Source of the DNA: Rubrobacter sp.
GTDB lineage: Bacteria > Actinomycetota > Rubrobacteria > Rubrobacterales > Rubrobacteraceae
DNA length: 9,846 bases
Assembly: GCA_016781725.1 (NCBI GenBank)
Contig: JADDPU010000597.1
Location: forward strand, 1 to 9,846
Direction: 5' to 3'
Made by a program: the position numbers and the translations under genes. Below, in pieces: positions 1-6,284 of this stretch (position 1 is its first letter; the number at the start of each line of letters is the position of its first letter). Below the pieces are notes generated by a model, which saw only the letters and a program-made list of their open reading frames with translations, was not told the origin of the DNA and searched no databases.

Positions 1-39
1 CTCGCGCTCCAGCATGAACCTGTCAGCCAGCTTAGCCAC
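1..39 (-). CDS. Ser/Thr protein kinase, second copy (N-terminal 13 codons only)
   Basis: The gene begins with GTG at 39 and runs off the left edge, so only MAKLADRFMLERE is visible. Eight of these 13 residues match the N-terminus of the neighbouring kinase (MSRLGDRFVLVRE), the stretch just before a kinase glycine-rich loop. That match is why I call it a paralogous Ser/Thr kinase. No Shine-Dalgarno sequence precedes the GTG. A TATAAT box ends 7 nt upstream, so the message is probably leaderless. It lies 69 bp downstream of the first kinase and reads the same way, so it could be transcribed both from its own promoter and by read-through. The family call rests on a short stretch. Any extracellular domain lies outside the window. 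Confidence 0.72.
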   Translation of the reverse strand, partial: MAKLADRFMLERE

Positions 40-75
40 GCCGGTGATTATAGAGTAAGGCGGCTACGATGCCGA
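40..75 (-). promoter_or_regulatory. Sigma-70-type promoter of the second kinase, leaderless geometry
   Basis: On the minus strand a perfect TATAAT lies at 52-47, with TCGGCA (4 of 6 matches to TTGACA) at 75-70 and a 17-nt spacer. Seven nucleotides separate the -10 box from the GTG at 39. The expected transcription start therefore falls on or next to the start codon. Confidence 0.7.
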
Positions 76-108
76 ACGATCCCGCCTCGAAGGTTCCAGG
101 GGGCGCCC

Positions 109-1737
109 CTAGAGCCGGACGGTCTTCTCGTTCTCCAGGCGGTCGAGCTTCCACTCCCCGTCCTCGTTGACGCACACCCACGTCCCCGAGAGGAGTTCGG
201 AGCCCCAGGTATGGTCGAGCCTCACCTCGAACGTTACCTCCGCCTCATCCCCCGAGGCCTCGGCCACCGGATACTGGTACCCCTCGAAGTCCATGTACGT
301 GAACGTGTAGATGTCCTCCTGCTCCGCCCACCGTTCGACGGAACCGATCTCGCGCTGAAGGCGCTCGGAGAGGTAGCTGTACGACGCTTGGGGCCTGGCG
401 AATGACATCTCGTAGTACATGTCGAAGACCGCCTGCTCGGCTGCCTGCAAGGGTGGGGCTGGTACTTCGGACGCCTCCCCGGCGGTCCCGGCGCCCCGGT
501 TCTCGGCGGGCCCCTGCTCCGCGGCCGCGGGCTTCCCGGCCTCGCCTGCGGCAACATCTCCCTCGGGCCGATTCTCTCGCTGCGGGCCGGCGGCCTGCTC
601 CTGCCGCTTGGAGCCCGACTCGGAAGTCTGCGAAGCCTGCTCGTCGGGGCCGAGCAGCGCCCAGACGCCCGCGCCGGCCAACAGGAGCAGGAGGAGCGCG
701 GCCACCGCGAAGGCGAGCAGCTTCCTCTGCTGAGAACCCGCCCTGAAGGTGCGCGTCGGGAGGCTTATGGTCCTCTCGGGCGGACCGGCGGAGGGGTCAG
801 ACGACCCAATACGCCGCACTCTGTCCTTGAAGGCCGCCACGCCCGAGACCCCGGCCGGCTTCGCGAAGCCGGCGGCATCGTTCAGTGAGGCCTGGGCCTT
901 GCGCGCCGCAGGGGAGCCCCCGAGCGCGGAGCTGCGCTCCAGGAGCCTCTCGTGGAGGCGGGTGGGCTCCGGACGCTCGGCCGGGTCCTTGGCGAGGCAG
1001 TCGAGGATCAGGGCTTCCAGCCCCTCGCCGATGCGCGCGCCGCGCTCCCTGGGAGGGACGGGCATCTTGAGTATGTGCTGGTTGGCCACCTCTATGGGGC
1101 TGCCGGAGAACGGACGGCGGCCTACGGCCGCGTGGTAGAGGGTAGCGCCGAACGAGTAGACGTCGCTCTTGGGAGTGACCCTCTCCCCCTTGAGCTGCTC
1201 GGGGGAGGAGTACGCCGCCGTCCCGAGGTACGTGCCCGGGTGCGTCTCGTGGGTCGAGTCGAAGGCCCTGGCTATACCGAAGTCCGCCAGCTTCGGGTTC
1301 CCCTGCCCGTCCAGGAGAATGTTGCGGGGTTTGACGTCCCTGTGGATGATGCCGCGCGCGTGGGCGTGGGCGAGGCCAGAGACGACGTCGGCCGCGACGC
1401 GGGTTAGCATCGCCTCGGGTAGCGGCCCGGTCCTGTCTATGAGGTCCTTGAGGTCCCCGCCGGGGACGTACTCCATCACTATATAGGAGACCTCGCGGCC
1501 GTCGATCAGGTCCTCGCCCGCGTCGTAGACCCGCACCGTGTTAGGGTGGGAGAGCCGCGCTGCGGTGCGCCCCTCGCGCCTGAAGAGCGCCCCTATCTCA
1601 GGGTCGTCGAACTCGGCGTCGAGGACCTTCACTGCAACGGGGCGGTCGAGGACCTCGTCGCGCCCGAGAAAGACACGAGCTATACCGCCGGAGCCGAGCT
1701 CTCGCACGAGCACGAACCTGTCCCCCAGGCGGCTCAC
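109..1737 (-). CDS. Transmembrane Ser/Thr protein kinase with extracytoplasmic domain
   Basis: A 542-residue Hanks-type kinase that should phosphorylate Ser/Thr on cytosolic targets. The kinase domain spans about 8-270: glycine-rich loop at 15-20, ATP-binding Lys37 in VAVKVL, helix-C Glu55, catalytic loop HRDVKPRN at 132-139 (Asp134), DFG at 152-154, and a TxxYxSPE activation segment near 173-180. All catalytic residues are present. A Pro/Ala/Ser linker follows, then a strongly hydrophobic helix at about 340-362. An acidic, Ala/Gly/Glu-rich stalk runs to about 430. The C-terminal part (431-542) looks like an NTF2-like fold in its helix-then-strand layout and its ending GEWKLDRL. It has no PASTA repeats, so it is not PknB in the strict sense. 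The GTG at 1737 aligns with the kinase start and has a GGAAG a few bases upstream. It begins 29 bp after the DAHP synthase stop, suggesting co-transcription. Ligand and targets are unknown. Confidence 0.93.
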   Translation of the reverse strand: MSRLGDRFVLVRELGSGGIARVFLGRDEVLDRPVAVKVLDAEFDDPEIGALFRREGRTAARLSHPNTVRVYDAGEDLIDGREVSYIVMEYVPGGDLKDLIDRTGPLPEAMLTRVAADVVSGLAHAHARGIIHRDVKPRNILLDGQGNPKLADFGIARAFDSTHETHPGTYLGTAAYSSPEQLKGERVTPKSDVYSFGATLYHAAVGRRPFSGSPIEVANQHILKMPVPPRERGARIGEGLEALILDCLAKDPAERPEPTRLHERLLERSSALGGSPAARKAQASLNDAAGFAKPAGVSGVAAFKDRVRRIGSSDPSAGPPERTISLPTRTFRAGSQQRKLLAFAVAALLLLLLAGAGVWALLGPDEQASQTSESGSKRQEQAAGPQRENRPEGDVAAGEAGKPAAAEQGPAENRGAGTAGEASEVPAPPLQAAEQAVFDMYYEMSFARPQASYSYLSERLQREIGSVERWAEQEDIYTFTYMDFEGYQYPVAEASGDEAEVTFEVRLDHTWGSELLSGTWVCVNEDGEWKLDRLENEKTVRL

Positions 1738-1766
1738 GGCGCTTCCGGGGCCAACCCCAGAGGAGA

Positions 1767-2579
1767 CTAGATGACCTCCCTGCCCATCGCGCCAGCGAAC
1801 GGCTGCAGGACGTCCTTGAGGCCCATCAGCGCCTCTACGGGAAGCGCCTGCTCCCCGTCGCAGAGCGCCTCCTGGGGCTCGTGGTGGCTCTCGACCATCA
1901 GCCCGTCGGCCTCGGCCGCCACGGAAGCCTTGCTAAGGGGCACTACCAGATCCCGCCGGCCGGCGGCGTGGGACGGGTCCACGATCACGGGCAGGTCGGT
2001 GAGACGCTTCGCCACGATCACCGCCGAAAGATCCAACGTAAAGCGCGTGCTCGTCTCGAAGGTGCGGATGCCCCGCTCGCACAACACCACGTTGTCCCCG
2101 CCTGCGGCGGTGATGTACTCGGCGGCCAATAGCCACTCCTCGACCGTCGCGGAGAGGCCCCTCTTGAGGACCACCCCGTGGTCCGTGCCGGCGATGGCGG
2201 CCCCGATGCGCCGCAAAAGCGAGAAGTTCGCCATGTTGCGCGCTCCTACCTGAAGGATCTCGGCGTGCTCCATCACAAGCTCGATGTCGTAAGGGTCCAT
2301 CACCTCGGTGACGACCTTGAGGCCCAGGTCGCCCCCGACCTCGGAGAGGATCTTCAGCCCTTCCTCGCCGAGACCCTGGAACGAGTAGGGGGAGGTGCGG
2401 GGCTTGAAGGCGCCGCCGCGCACGTACTCGAAGCCTGCCTGCTTGACGGCCTTCGCGGAGGCGACGAACTGCTCGTAGCTCTCGACCGTGCAGGGGCCGG
2501 CGATCACCCTGAAGGTGTCGGGCCGGATCATGCCGTTGTGGGTCTTTACGTCGGTTTTTACGCTCGCCGAAACGTCCAT
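1767..2579 (-). CDS. aroF: 3-deoxy-7-phosphoheptulonate (DAHP) synthase, type I-beta
   Basis: This enzyme condenses phosphoenolpyruvate and erythrose 4-phosphate to DAHP, the first step of the shikimate pathway, in the cytosol. Diagnostic stretches are AGPC at 27-30 (metal-ligand Cys30), GGAFKPRTSPYSFQG at 55-69, QVGARNMANF at 110-119, LKRG at 138-141, CERGIRTFE at 167-175, DPSHAAG at 201-207 (His204) and the Glu230 region. These are hallmarks of the type I-beta (AroA/KDOPS-like) group. At 270 residues it has only about 20 residues before the barrel, so it lacks the N-terminal ferredoxin-like regulatory domain of longer members such as the Thermotoga enzyme. The start is ATG at 2579, two nucleotides after the chorismate mutase stop, so translation is probably coupled. 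Feedback control, if any, may come from the partner mutase. Confidence 0.95.
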   Translation of the reverse strand: MDVSASVKTDVKTHNGMIRPDTFRVIAGPCTVESYEQFVASAKAVKQAGFEYVRGGAFKPRTSPYSFQGLGEEGLKILSEVGGDLGLKVVTEVMDPYDIELVMEHAEILQVGARNMANFSLLRRIGAAIAGTDHGVVLKRGLSATVEEWLLAAEYITAAGGDNVVLCERGIRTFETSTRFTLDLSAVIVAKRLTDLPVIVDPSHAAGRRDLVVPLSKASVAAEADGLMVESHHEPQEALCDGEQALPVEALMGLKDVLQPFAGAMGREVI

Positions 2580-2581
2580 CG

Positions 2582-2878
2582 CTATCTCTGGTACTCCCCG
2601 CGTTGTATCTCAATGTCGCGGATGCGGTGCAAGATGAGCTCGAAGATGTCGCGCATGGAGGAGTCGTAGATCGGGCCCTCGTTGTACTCGACGGCCCTCT
2701 GGAGGATCTCCTCCTCCCTTTTCGGGTCGAAGATCGGGATCCCCGCCTCGGCCTTTATAGTGGCTATCTCCTGCACGACGCGCGCCCGCTCGTTCAAGGC
2801 CCGGATGAGCTCCCGGTCGACCTCGTCGACCCGCTCCCTGAGCTCCTGTATCTTCTCCTGCATCCTGGCATCCGTCAT
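2582..2878 (-). CDS. Chorismate mutase, AroQ fold, monofunctional
   Basis: A 98-residue all-helical AroQ-type mutase that rearranges chorismate to prephenate, committing flux to Phe and Tyr. By alignment with the E. coli P-protein mutase domain, probable active-site residues are Arg14 (LRERVDEVD), Arg31, Lys42 and Arg54/Glu55 (in FDPKREEEIL). The C-terminal helix carries the usual LILHRIRDIEI pattern. I place the start at ATG 2878. A longer reading from 2944 would put the likely -10 box inside the gene, and its extra 22 residues do not look like mutase. A second ATG at 2863 also remains possible. It is the first gene of a leftward unit ahead of DAHP synthase, 2 nt apart. In Bacillus-type bacteria these two activities are fused in one protein. 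Confidence 0.92.
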   Translation of the reverse strand: MTDARMQEKIQELRERVDEVDRELIRALNERARVVQEIATIKAEAGIPIFDPKREEEILQRAVEYNEGPIYDSSMRDIFELILHRIRDIEIQRGEYQR

Positions 2879-2917
2879 AGGAGCCTGGATTCTATCTGCA
2901 CGCGGCACATAAGGCAA
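2879..2917 (-). promoter_or_regulatory. Promoter of the chorismate mutase-DAHP synthase unit
   Basis: On the minus strand TTGCCT at 2917-2912 (4 of 6 to TTGACA), a 17-nt spacer and TAGAAT at 2894-2889 (5 of 6 to TATAAT) form a convincing sigma-70-type promoter. Only 10 nt separate the -10 box from the ATG at 2878, so the 5' leader would be about 3-4 nt and no proper ribosome binding site fits. Confidence 0.65.
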
Positions 2918-2930
2918 ACGACGCCCCCCG

Positions 2931-2959
2931 TTGCAAGGCTCCATGCAGAGCCTTACTCT
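2931..2959 (+). promoter_or_regulatory. Candidate hisC-tyrA promoter with inverted repeat in its spacer
   Basis: TTGCAA at 2931-2936 (4 of 6 to TTGACA) and TACTCT at 2954-2959 (3 of 6, including the important second A and last T) are exactly 17 nt apart. A perfect 7-bp inverted repeat, AAGGCTC at 2935-2941 and GAGCCTT at 2948-2954 with a 6-nt centre, fills the spacer and touches both boxes. This position fits a repressor operator. The expected transcript starts near 2966, giving a leader of about 25 nt. The -10 match is weak, so the promoter call is tentative. Confidence 0.45.
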
Positions 2960-2990
2960 TTAGCGGCTGAGGACCCACGAACGGAAGGCT

Positions 2991-4097
2991 GTGACCCGCA
3001 ACCCGATGCCTCTGAGCTTTAGACCCGAACTCGACCCGCTGAGGCCATACGTGCCCCCGAAGTCCTGGAGGATGGCTGCCGAGGGCAGGGACGACAAGGC
3101 TTACGCCAAGCTAACCTCGAACGAGCTGGCCTTCGGTCCGCTGCCCGAAGCGGAGGCGGCCCTCGTCGAAGCGCTCCCCCGCGCCAACCGCTACCCGGAC
3201 AGCCACGTCTCGCGGCTCAGGCGCGCGATAGCCGACGCGAACCCGGGCACGGAGCCCGCCAACGTGCTCGTCGGCAACGGTTCGAGCGAGGTCCTGTTGA
3301 ACGCGCTGCAGCTGCTCCCCAGGGGCGGCGAGGTCGTCTTCCCGTGGCCCTCGTTCAGCCTCTACCCGACAGTCTGCGCAGTCCTCGGCACGAAGGCCCG
3401 CCCCGTGCCCCTGGCCGAAGGGCACGGGATCCCGGCCGAGGCGCTCCTGTCCGCGGTGACTGACGAGACGCGGGCCGTGATCCTGTGCAACCCAAACAAC
3501 CCGAGCGGGACTTATCTGGGCCTGGACGGGGTGCGAGAGCTGGCGGCGGAGCTCCCATCAAGCGTGCTCCTGATCCTTGACGAGGCCTACGTGGAGTTCG
3601 TCGAAGATACATCCTACGAGAACTCCCACGCCCTCGCCCTCGAGAGCGAGAACGTCGTCGTGGCCCGCACGTTCTCCAAGGCGCACGGGCTCGCGGGTTT
3701 AAGGGCGGGTTACGGGATCGCTTCGGAGAGGATCGCCGACCACGCCGAACGGGTCCGCTTCCCGGTCTCCGTCAACCTGGCAGCCCAGGTCGCCGCCACG
3801 GCCTCGATGCTGGCGCGGGAGAAGGTAGCGGCGCGCGCGGGGTTCGTGATCCGGGAGCGCAAGCGACTGCAAGAGGCGTTCCGCGACGCGGACCTGGACT
3901 TTATACCCTCCCAGGGTAACTTCGTGATGGTCCGGTTCGGGGCCGACGCCTTCGAGAGGTCCGGTATCCTCGTGAGAGAAGGCGCAGCCCTGGGGTACCC
4001 GGGCTGGAGCCGGGTAACCGTCGGCAACTCGGAGGAGAACGACCGGGTGATCCAGGCCATAGCAAACAAGGATGGGGCCTTGGAGCGGGGCGCGTGA
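2991..4097 (+). CDS. hisC: PLP-dependent aminotransferase, HisC family (histidinol-phosphate/aromatic)
   Basis: A 368-residue class I/II fold-type I aminotransferase. Visible motifs are SNELAFGP at 43-50, the glycine-rich GNGSSE at 95-100 for cofactor phosphate binding, CNPNNPSGT at 166-174, LDEAY at 196-200 (Asp197 to the PLP ring nitrogen), Lys230 in TFSKAHGLAGLRAGYG as the Schiff-base lysine, and Arg341 in SRVTVG for the substrate carboxylate. HisC enzymes transaminate imidazole-acetol phosphate, and many also accept aromatic keto acids. Its place directly before tyrA and opposite chorismate mutase/DAHP synthase favours a role in Tyr/Phe synthesis. A dual role is possible. The GTG at 2991 has a GGAAGG only 2 nt away, unusually close. 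ATG at 3006 is the alternative, but its spacing (17 nt) is too long. The last codons overlap tyrA by 4 bp. Confidence 0.9.
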   Translation: MTRNPMPLSFRPELDPLRPYVPPKSWRMAAEGRDDKAYAKLTSNELAFGPLPEAEAALVEALPRANRYPDSHVSRLRRAIADANPGTEPANVLVGNGSSEVLLNALQLLPRGGEVVFPWPSFSLYPTVCAVLGTKARPVPLAEGHGIPAEALLSAVTDETRAVILCNPNNPSGTYLGLDGVRELAAELPSSVLLILDEAYVEFVEDTSYENSHALALESENVVVARTFSKAHGLAGLRAGYGIASERIADHAERVRFPVSVNLAAQVAATASMLAREKVAARAGFVIRERKRLQEAFRDADLDFIPSQGNFVMVRFGADAFERSGILVREGAALGYPGWSRVTVGNSEENDRVIQAIANKDGALERGA

Positions 4098-5140
4098 GCC
4101 GTACGCTCGGCATCGTTGGGGTGGGCCTGATCGGGGGCTCCGTCGGCCTCGCCGCCCGGGAGGCCGGCTGGCAGGTCGTCGGCGTGGACCGCCCCGAGGT
4201 GCTCGAGGAGGCCGCCAGGATCGGCGCCATAGACCGCGCCTCGACCCTCAAGGAGACGCGGGGCGCCGACCTCGTCGTGCTCGCCGCCCCCATCTCCAAG
4301 GTGACGGGCCTCGTCTCCGAGCTTCCCCCCACGGACGCCCTCGTAACCGACGTCGCCAGCGCCAAGGGCGCCATAGTCGCGGAAGCGGAGCGGCAAAAAC
4401 TGCGCTTCGTCGGCGGGCACCCGATGTCCGGGAGCCAGCTCTCCGGCGTGGCCAACGCCAGCGCCGGCCTCTTCAAGGGCGCCCGCTACTTCCTGACCCC
4501 GACCGACCGGACCGATCCAGACGACTACCGCGAGGTCGCCGGGTTCGTCCGGGAGCTCGGCGCCGTCCCGACCGCCGTGGACCCCGAGAAGCACGACCTC
4601 CTCATGGCCGCCCTCTCCCACCTCCCCCACCTCATGGCCGCAGCACTCCTGAAAGTCGCCTCGGACATCTCGCCGGAGGCCCTCTCTTTCGCCGGCCCAT
4701 CCTTCAGGGACCTGACCAGGGTCGGGGCCTCGAACCCCGGCCTGTGGTCGGACATCCTGGCCGAGAACGCGCCGGCGCTCGGGGAGGCTTTGGGCGCCTT
4801 CGCCGGGGCGATGGCGCAGCTTGGGAGCGAGATCCAGGACCGCCAGGCCATCGAGAACCGCTTCCGGGCTGCCCGCGAGGCCTACGACGCCCTCGGCGGC
4901 ATCCTCGTCGAGAAGAGCGGCGAGAACGCCGAGGTCGCCATCCCGGTCGAGAACCGCCCTGGCGTCTTCGCCGAGGTGACGACGCTTATGGGCTCGAACG
5001 GCATAAACATCCTCGATCTCTACGTCCGCCACTCCGGCACCGAGCGCGCCGCCCTCGTCCTGACCCTGGATGCCGGGGACGTAGAGACGGCCCGCTCGCT
5101 CCTGCGCGAGGCGGGCTTCGGGTCCGAGATCCAGGCTTAA
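4094..5140 (+). CDS. tyrA: Prephenate dehydrogenase with C-terminal ACT domain
   Basis: A 348-residue NAD(P)-dependent enzyme that oxidatively decarboxylates prephenate to 4-hydroxyphenylpyruvate, which the upstream aminotransferase could convert to tyrosine. It has a Rossmann motif GVGLIGGS at 9-16, acidic Asp32 at the end of the second strand (suggesting NAD preference), GGHPMSGS at 107-114, DPEKHD at 163-168 and SHLPH at 175-179, whose His176 fits the conserved catalytic histidine. The C-terminal ACT domain (about 279-348, with VENRPGVFAEVTTLMGSNGI) is the usual site of tyrosine feedback inhibition. The GTG at 4094 shares GTGA with the hisC stop (4-bp overlap), and GGAG lies 8 nt upstream, so translation is coupled. 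It faces the methyltransferase gene convergently across 36 bp, where I see no convincing terminator. Confidence 0.95.
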   Translation: MSRTLGIVGVGLIGGSVGLAAREAGWQVVGVDRPEVLEEAARIGAIDRASTLKETRGADLVVLAAPISKVTGLVSELPPTDALVTDVASAKGAIVAEAERQKLRFVGGHPMSGSQLSGVANASAGLFKGARYFLTPTDRTDPDDYREVAGFVRELGAVPTAVDPEKHDLLMAALSHLPHLMAAALLKVASDISPEALSFAGPSFRDLTRVGASNPGLWSDILAENAPALGEALGAFAGAMAQLGSEIQDRQAIENRFRAAREAYDALGGILVEKSGENAEVAIPVENRPGVFAEVTTLMGSNGINILDLYVRHSGTERAALVLTLDAGDVETARSLLREAGFGSEIQA

Positions 5141-5176
5141 CCGAGGTTTACTATGCGTTTCAAAACCCCTACCCCT

Positions 5177-5740
5177 TCAGCGGCGCGTCGCGACGATCGC
5201 GGCGTCGGCGGGGGCGGTCAGGATCTCGGTCGCCGCTAGCCTGGGATCGTTCAGCCAAAACTCGCGCACGGGGTCAGGAAGGCCGCGCCACTCTTCTGGC
5301 CACAGCGCCTCGGGCGTCAGGTCGTCGAGGAGCACAGTCCCGCCTGGCTTGAGGGCGCCCAGCAACGTCTCGGGCTCGCGCTCCTTGGCCCTGCCGCCGT
5401 CGGCGAACAGGAGGTCGAACGGGCCGTGGGCCAGCAGTCGGTGCCAGTCGCCGTCCAACACGCAGACGTTGGGCGTGTCGGCGAAGAGGCTTCGGGTGGC
5501 CTGCGCCCTGGCTGGGTCGAGCTCGACGGTGACGAGAGAGGCGCTGCTCGCCAAAGCGCTCGCCATCCAGGCTGTGCCCACCCCGCAACCCGTGCCGATC
5601 TCGCCGACAAGGCCGCCCCTGACGCGGCTTGCCAGCACGGTTAGGAGTCTGCCCACCGCTGGCGTACAGGAGTGCTCGAAGCGCGACCGCCGGGCGAGAT
5701 CTAAGGCCAACCGGACTAGTGCAGGGTCCTCTACCGTCAT
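5177..5740 (-). CDS. Class I SAM-dependent O-methyltransferase-like protein
   Basis: A 187-residue single-domain methyltransferase. The SAM site is clear: EIGTGCGVGTAWMA at 47-60 (motif I), VELD at 72-75 whose acidic residue should hold the SAM ribose, DGDW at 96-99, LLFADGG at 110-116 and LKPGGTVLLDDL at 130-141. The layout resembles the O-methyltransferase family 3 (catechol/caffeoyl-CoA type), in which acidic residues around 114 and 139-140 bind a divalent metal. It is shorter than typical members (about 210-230), and its substrate cannot be read from sequence. The ATG at 5740 is preceded by a strong purine-rich site, GGAAGGGGAG. It has its own likely promoter and is convergent with tyrA, so I infer no link to aromatic synthesis. 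Confidence 0.85.
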   Translation of the reverse strand: MTVEDPALVRLALDLARRSRFEHSCTPAVGRLLTVLASRVRGGLVGEIGTGCGVGTAWMASALASSASLVTVELDPARAQATRSLFADTPNVCVLDGDWHRLLAHGPFDLLFADGGRAKEREPETLLGALKPGGTVLLDDLTPEALWPEEWRGLPDPVREFWLNDPRLAATEILTAPADAAIVATRR

Positions 5741-5799
5741 CGCGCTCCCCTTCCTGGTATTGGGGCGAAGTATACTTCAGCGGCTCTCGGGAGTGTCGC
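5741..5799 (-). promoter_or_regulatory. Methyltransferase promoter overlapped by a 12-bp perfect palindrome
   Basis: GAAGTATACTTC at 5767-5778 is a perfect palindrome. On the minus strand it contains TATACT (5774-5769), a 5-of-6 match to the -10 consensus, about 28 nt before the ATG at 5740. GCGACA at 5799-5794 could be a -35 box, although its 19-nt spacer is long. A regulator bound at the palindrome would cover the -10 box. Confidence 0.45.
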
Positions 5800-5812
5800 C
5801 GTAGGATTAGCC

Positions 5813-6271
5813 TCAGTCTCCGCCCATCCTCCGGGCGAGCGCCTCAAAGAGGGCGTCGCACTCCCTTTCGAGTACCGCGCCGACTACCTCGAAGCCGCCG
5901 AAAGACGAGCGGCCGGCCACCTCCTCAGCCGCAAGGTCTATCTGCGGCAGACCGAGCCTTTTGAGCGTCGCTATCGAGGTACCGTAGACGACGCGCGGGA
6001 TCCCGCTCCAGAGGATGGCGCCGGAGCACATGGGACAGGGCTCGGCGGTGGTGTAGAGGACTAGTCGGGTCCACTCCGCGTCCGGACGGGACCCCACGAG
6101 GTTCATGATCGCCGCCGTCTCTCCGTGCAGGATCGGGCTCTTCTCGGCGTCGTTGACGCCCTCAGCCAGGACCTCGCCGGACTTCGGGTCGGCTATGACG
6201 CAGCCGAAGGGCGCGTCGGGGTTGAGGTGCGCGAGCTCGATAGCCCGCCGCATGTAGCGCTCGTGGTCCAC
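5813..6271 (-). CDS. CDA-fold nucleoside/base deaminase
   Basis: A 152-residue zinc-dependent deaminase of the cytidine/deoxycytidylate deaminase superfamily (TadA, guanine deaminase and yeast cytosine deaminase branch). The zinc site is complete: HGE at 49-51 (His49 ligand, Glu51 proton shuttle) and PCPMC at 78-82 (Cys79 and Cys82). The spacing of 30 from His to the first Cys is normal. The first motif reads HGE, as in yeast cytosine deaminase, rather than the HAE of TadA, so tRNA editing is less likely than deamination of a free base or nucleoside. The substrate is not decided. I start it at GTG 6271, preceded by GAAGGA with proper spacing. A longer reading from 6349 would add a Ser/Arg-rich, non-homologous leader overlapping the upstream gene. 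It follows the Uma2 gene by 13 bp, and the ribosome site lies in that gap. Confidence 0.88.
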   Translation of the reverse strand: MDHERYMRRAIELAHLNPDAPFGCVIADPKSGEVLAEGVNDAEKSPILHGETAAIMNLVGSRPDAEWTRLVLYTTAEPCPMCSGAILWSGIPRVVYGTSIATLKRLGLPQIDLAAEEVAGRSSFGGFEVVGAVLERECDALFEALARRMGGD

Positions 6272-6284
6272 GATCCTTCGCGGC

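Noticed and set aside
100..109. Perfect GGGGCGCCCC palindrome at the first kinase's stop
   Set aside because: It has no loop to fold as an RNA hairpin, overlaps the stop codon and can arise easily in GC-rich DNA. The neighbouring imperfect repeat at 85-100 is also weak.
3710..5032. A 440-codon open frame on the minus strand, antisense to hisC and tyrA
   Set aside because: It lies opposite two unmistakable enzymes, has Gly/Asp/Glu-rich low-complexity content with no motif, and is the expected shadow of high-GC codon use.
5141..5176. Possible bidirectional terminator between tyrA and the methyltransferase
   Set aside because: Only a 5-bp GGTTT/AAACC pairing with a long loop is present, with no T-tract, so I do not call it.
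4072..5352. A 426-codon plus-strand frame overlapping tyrA
   Set aside because: Arg/Pro/Gly-rich, runs out of frame through tyrA and into the methyltransferase gene, and shows no domain.
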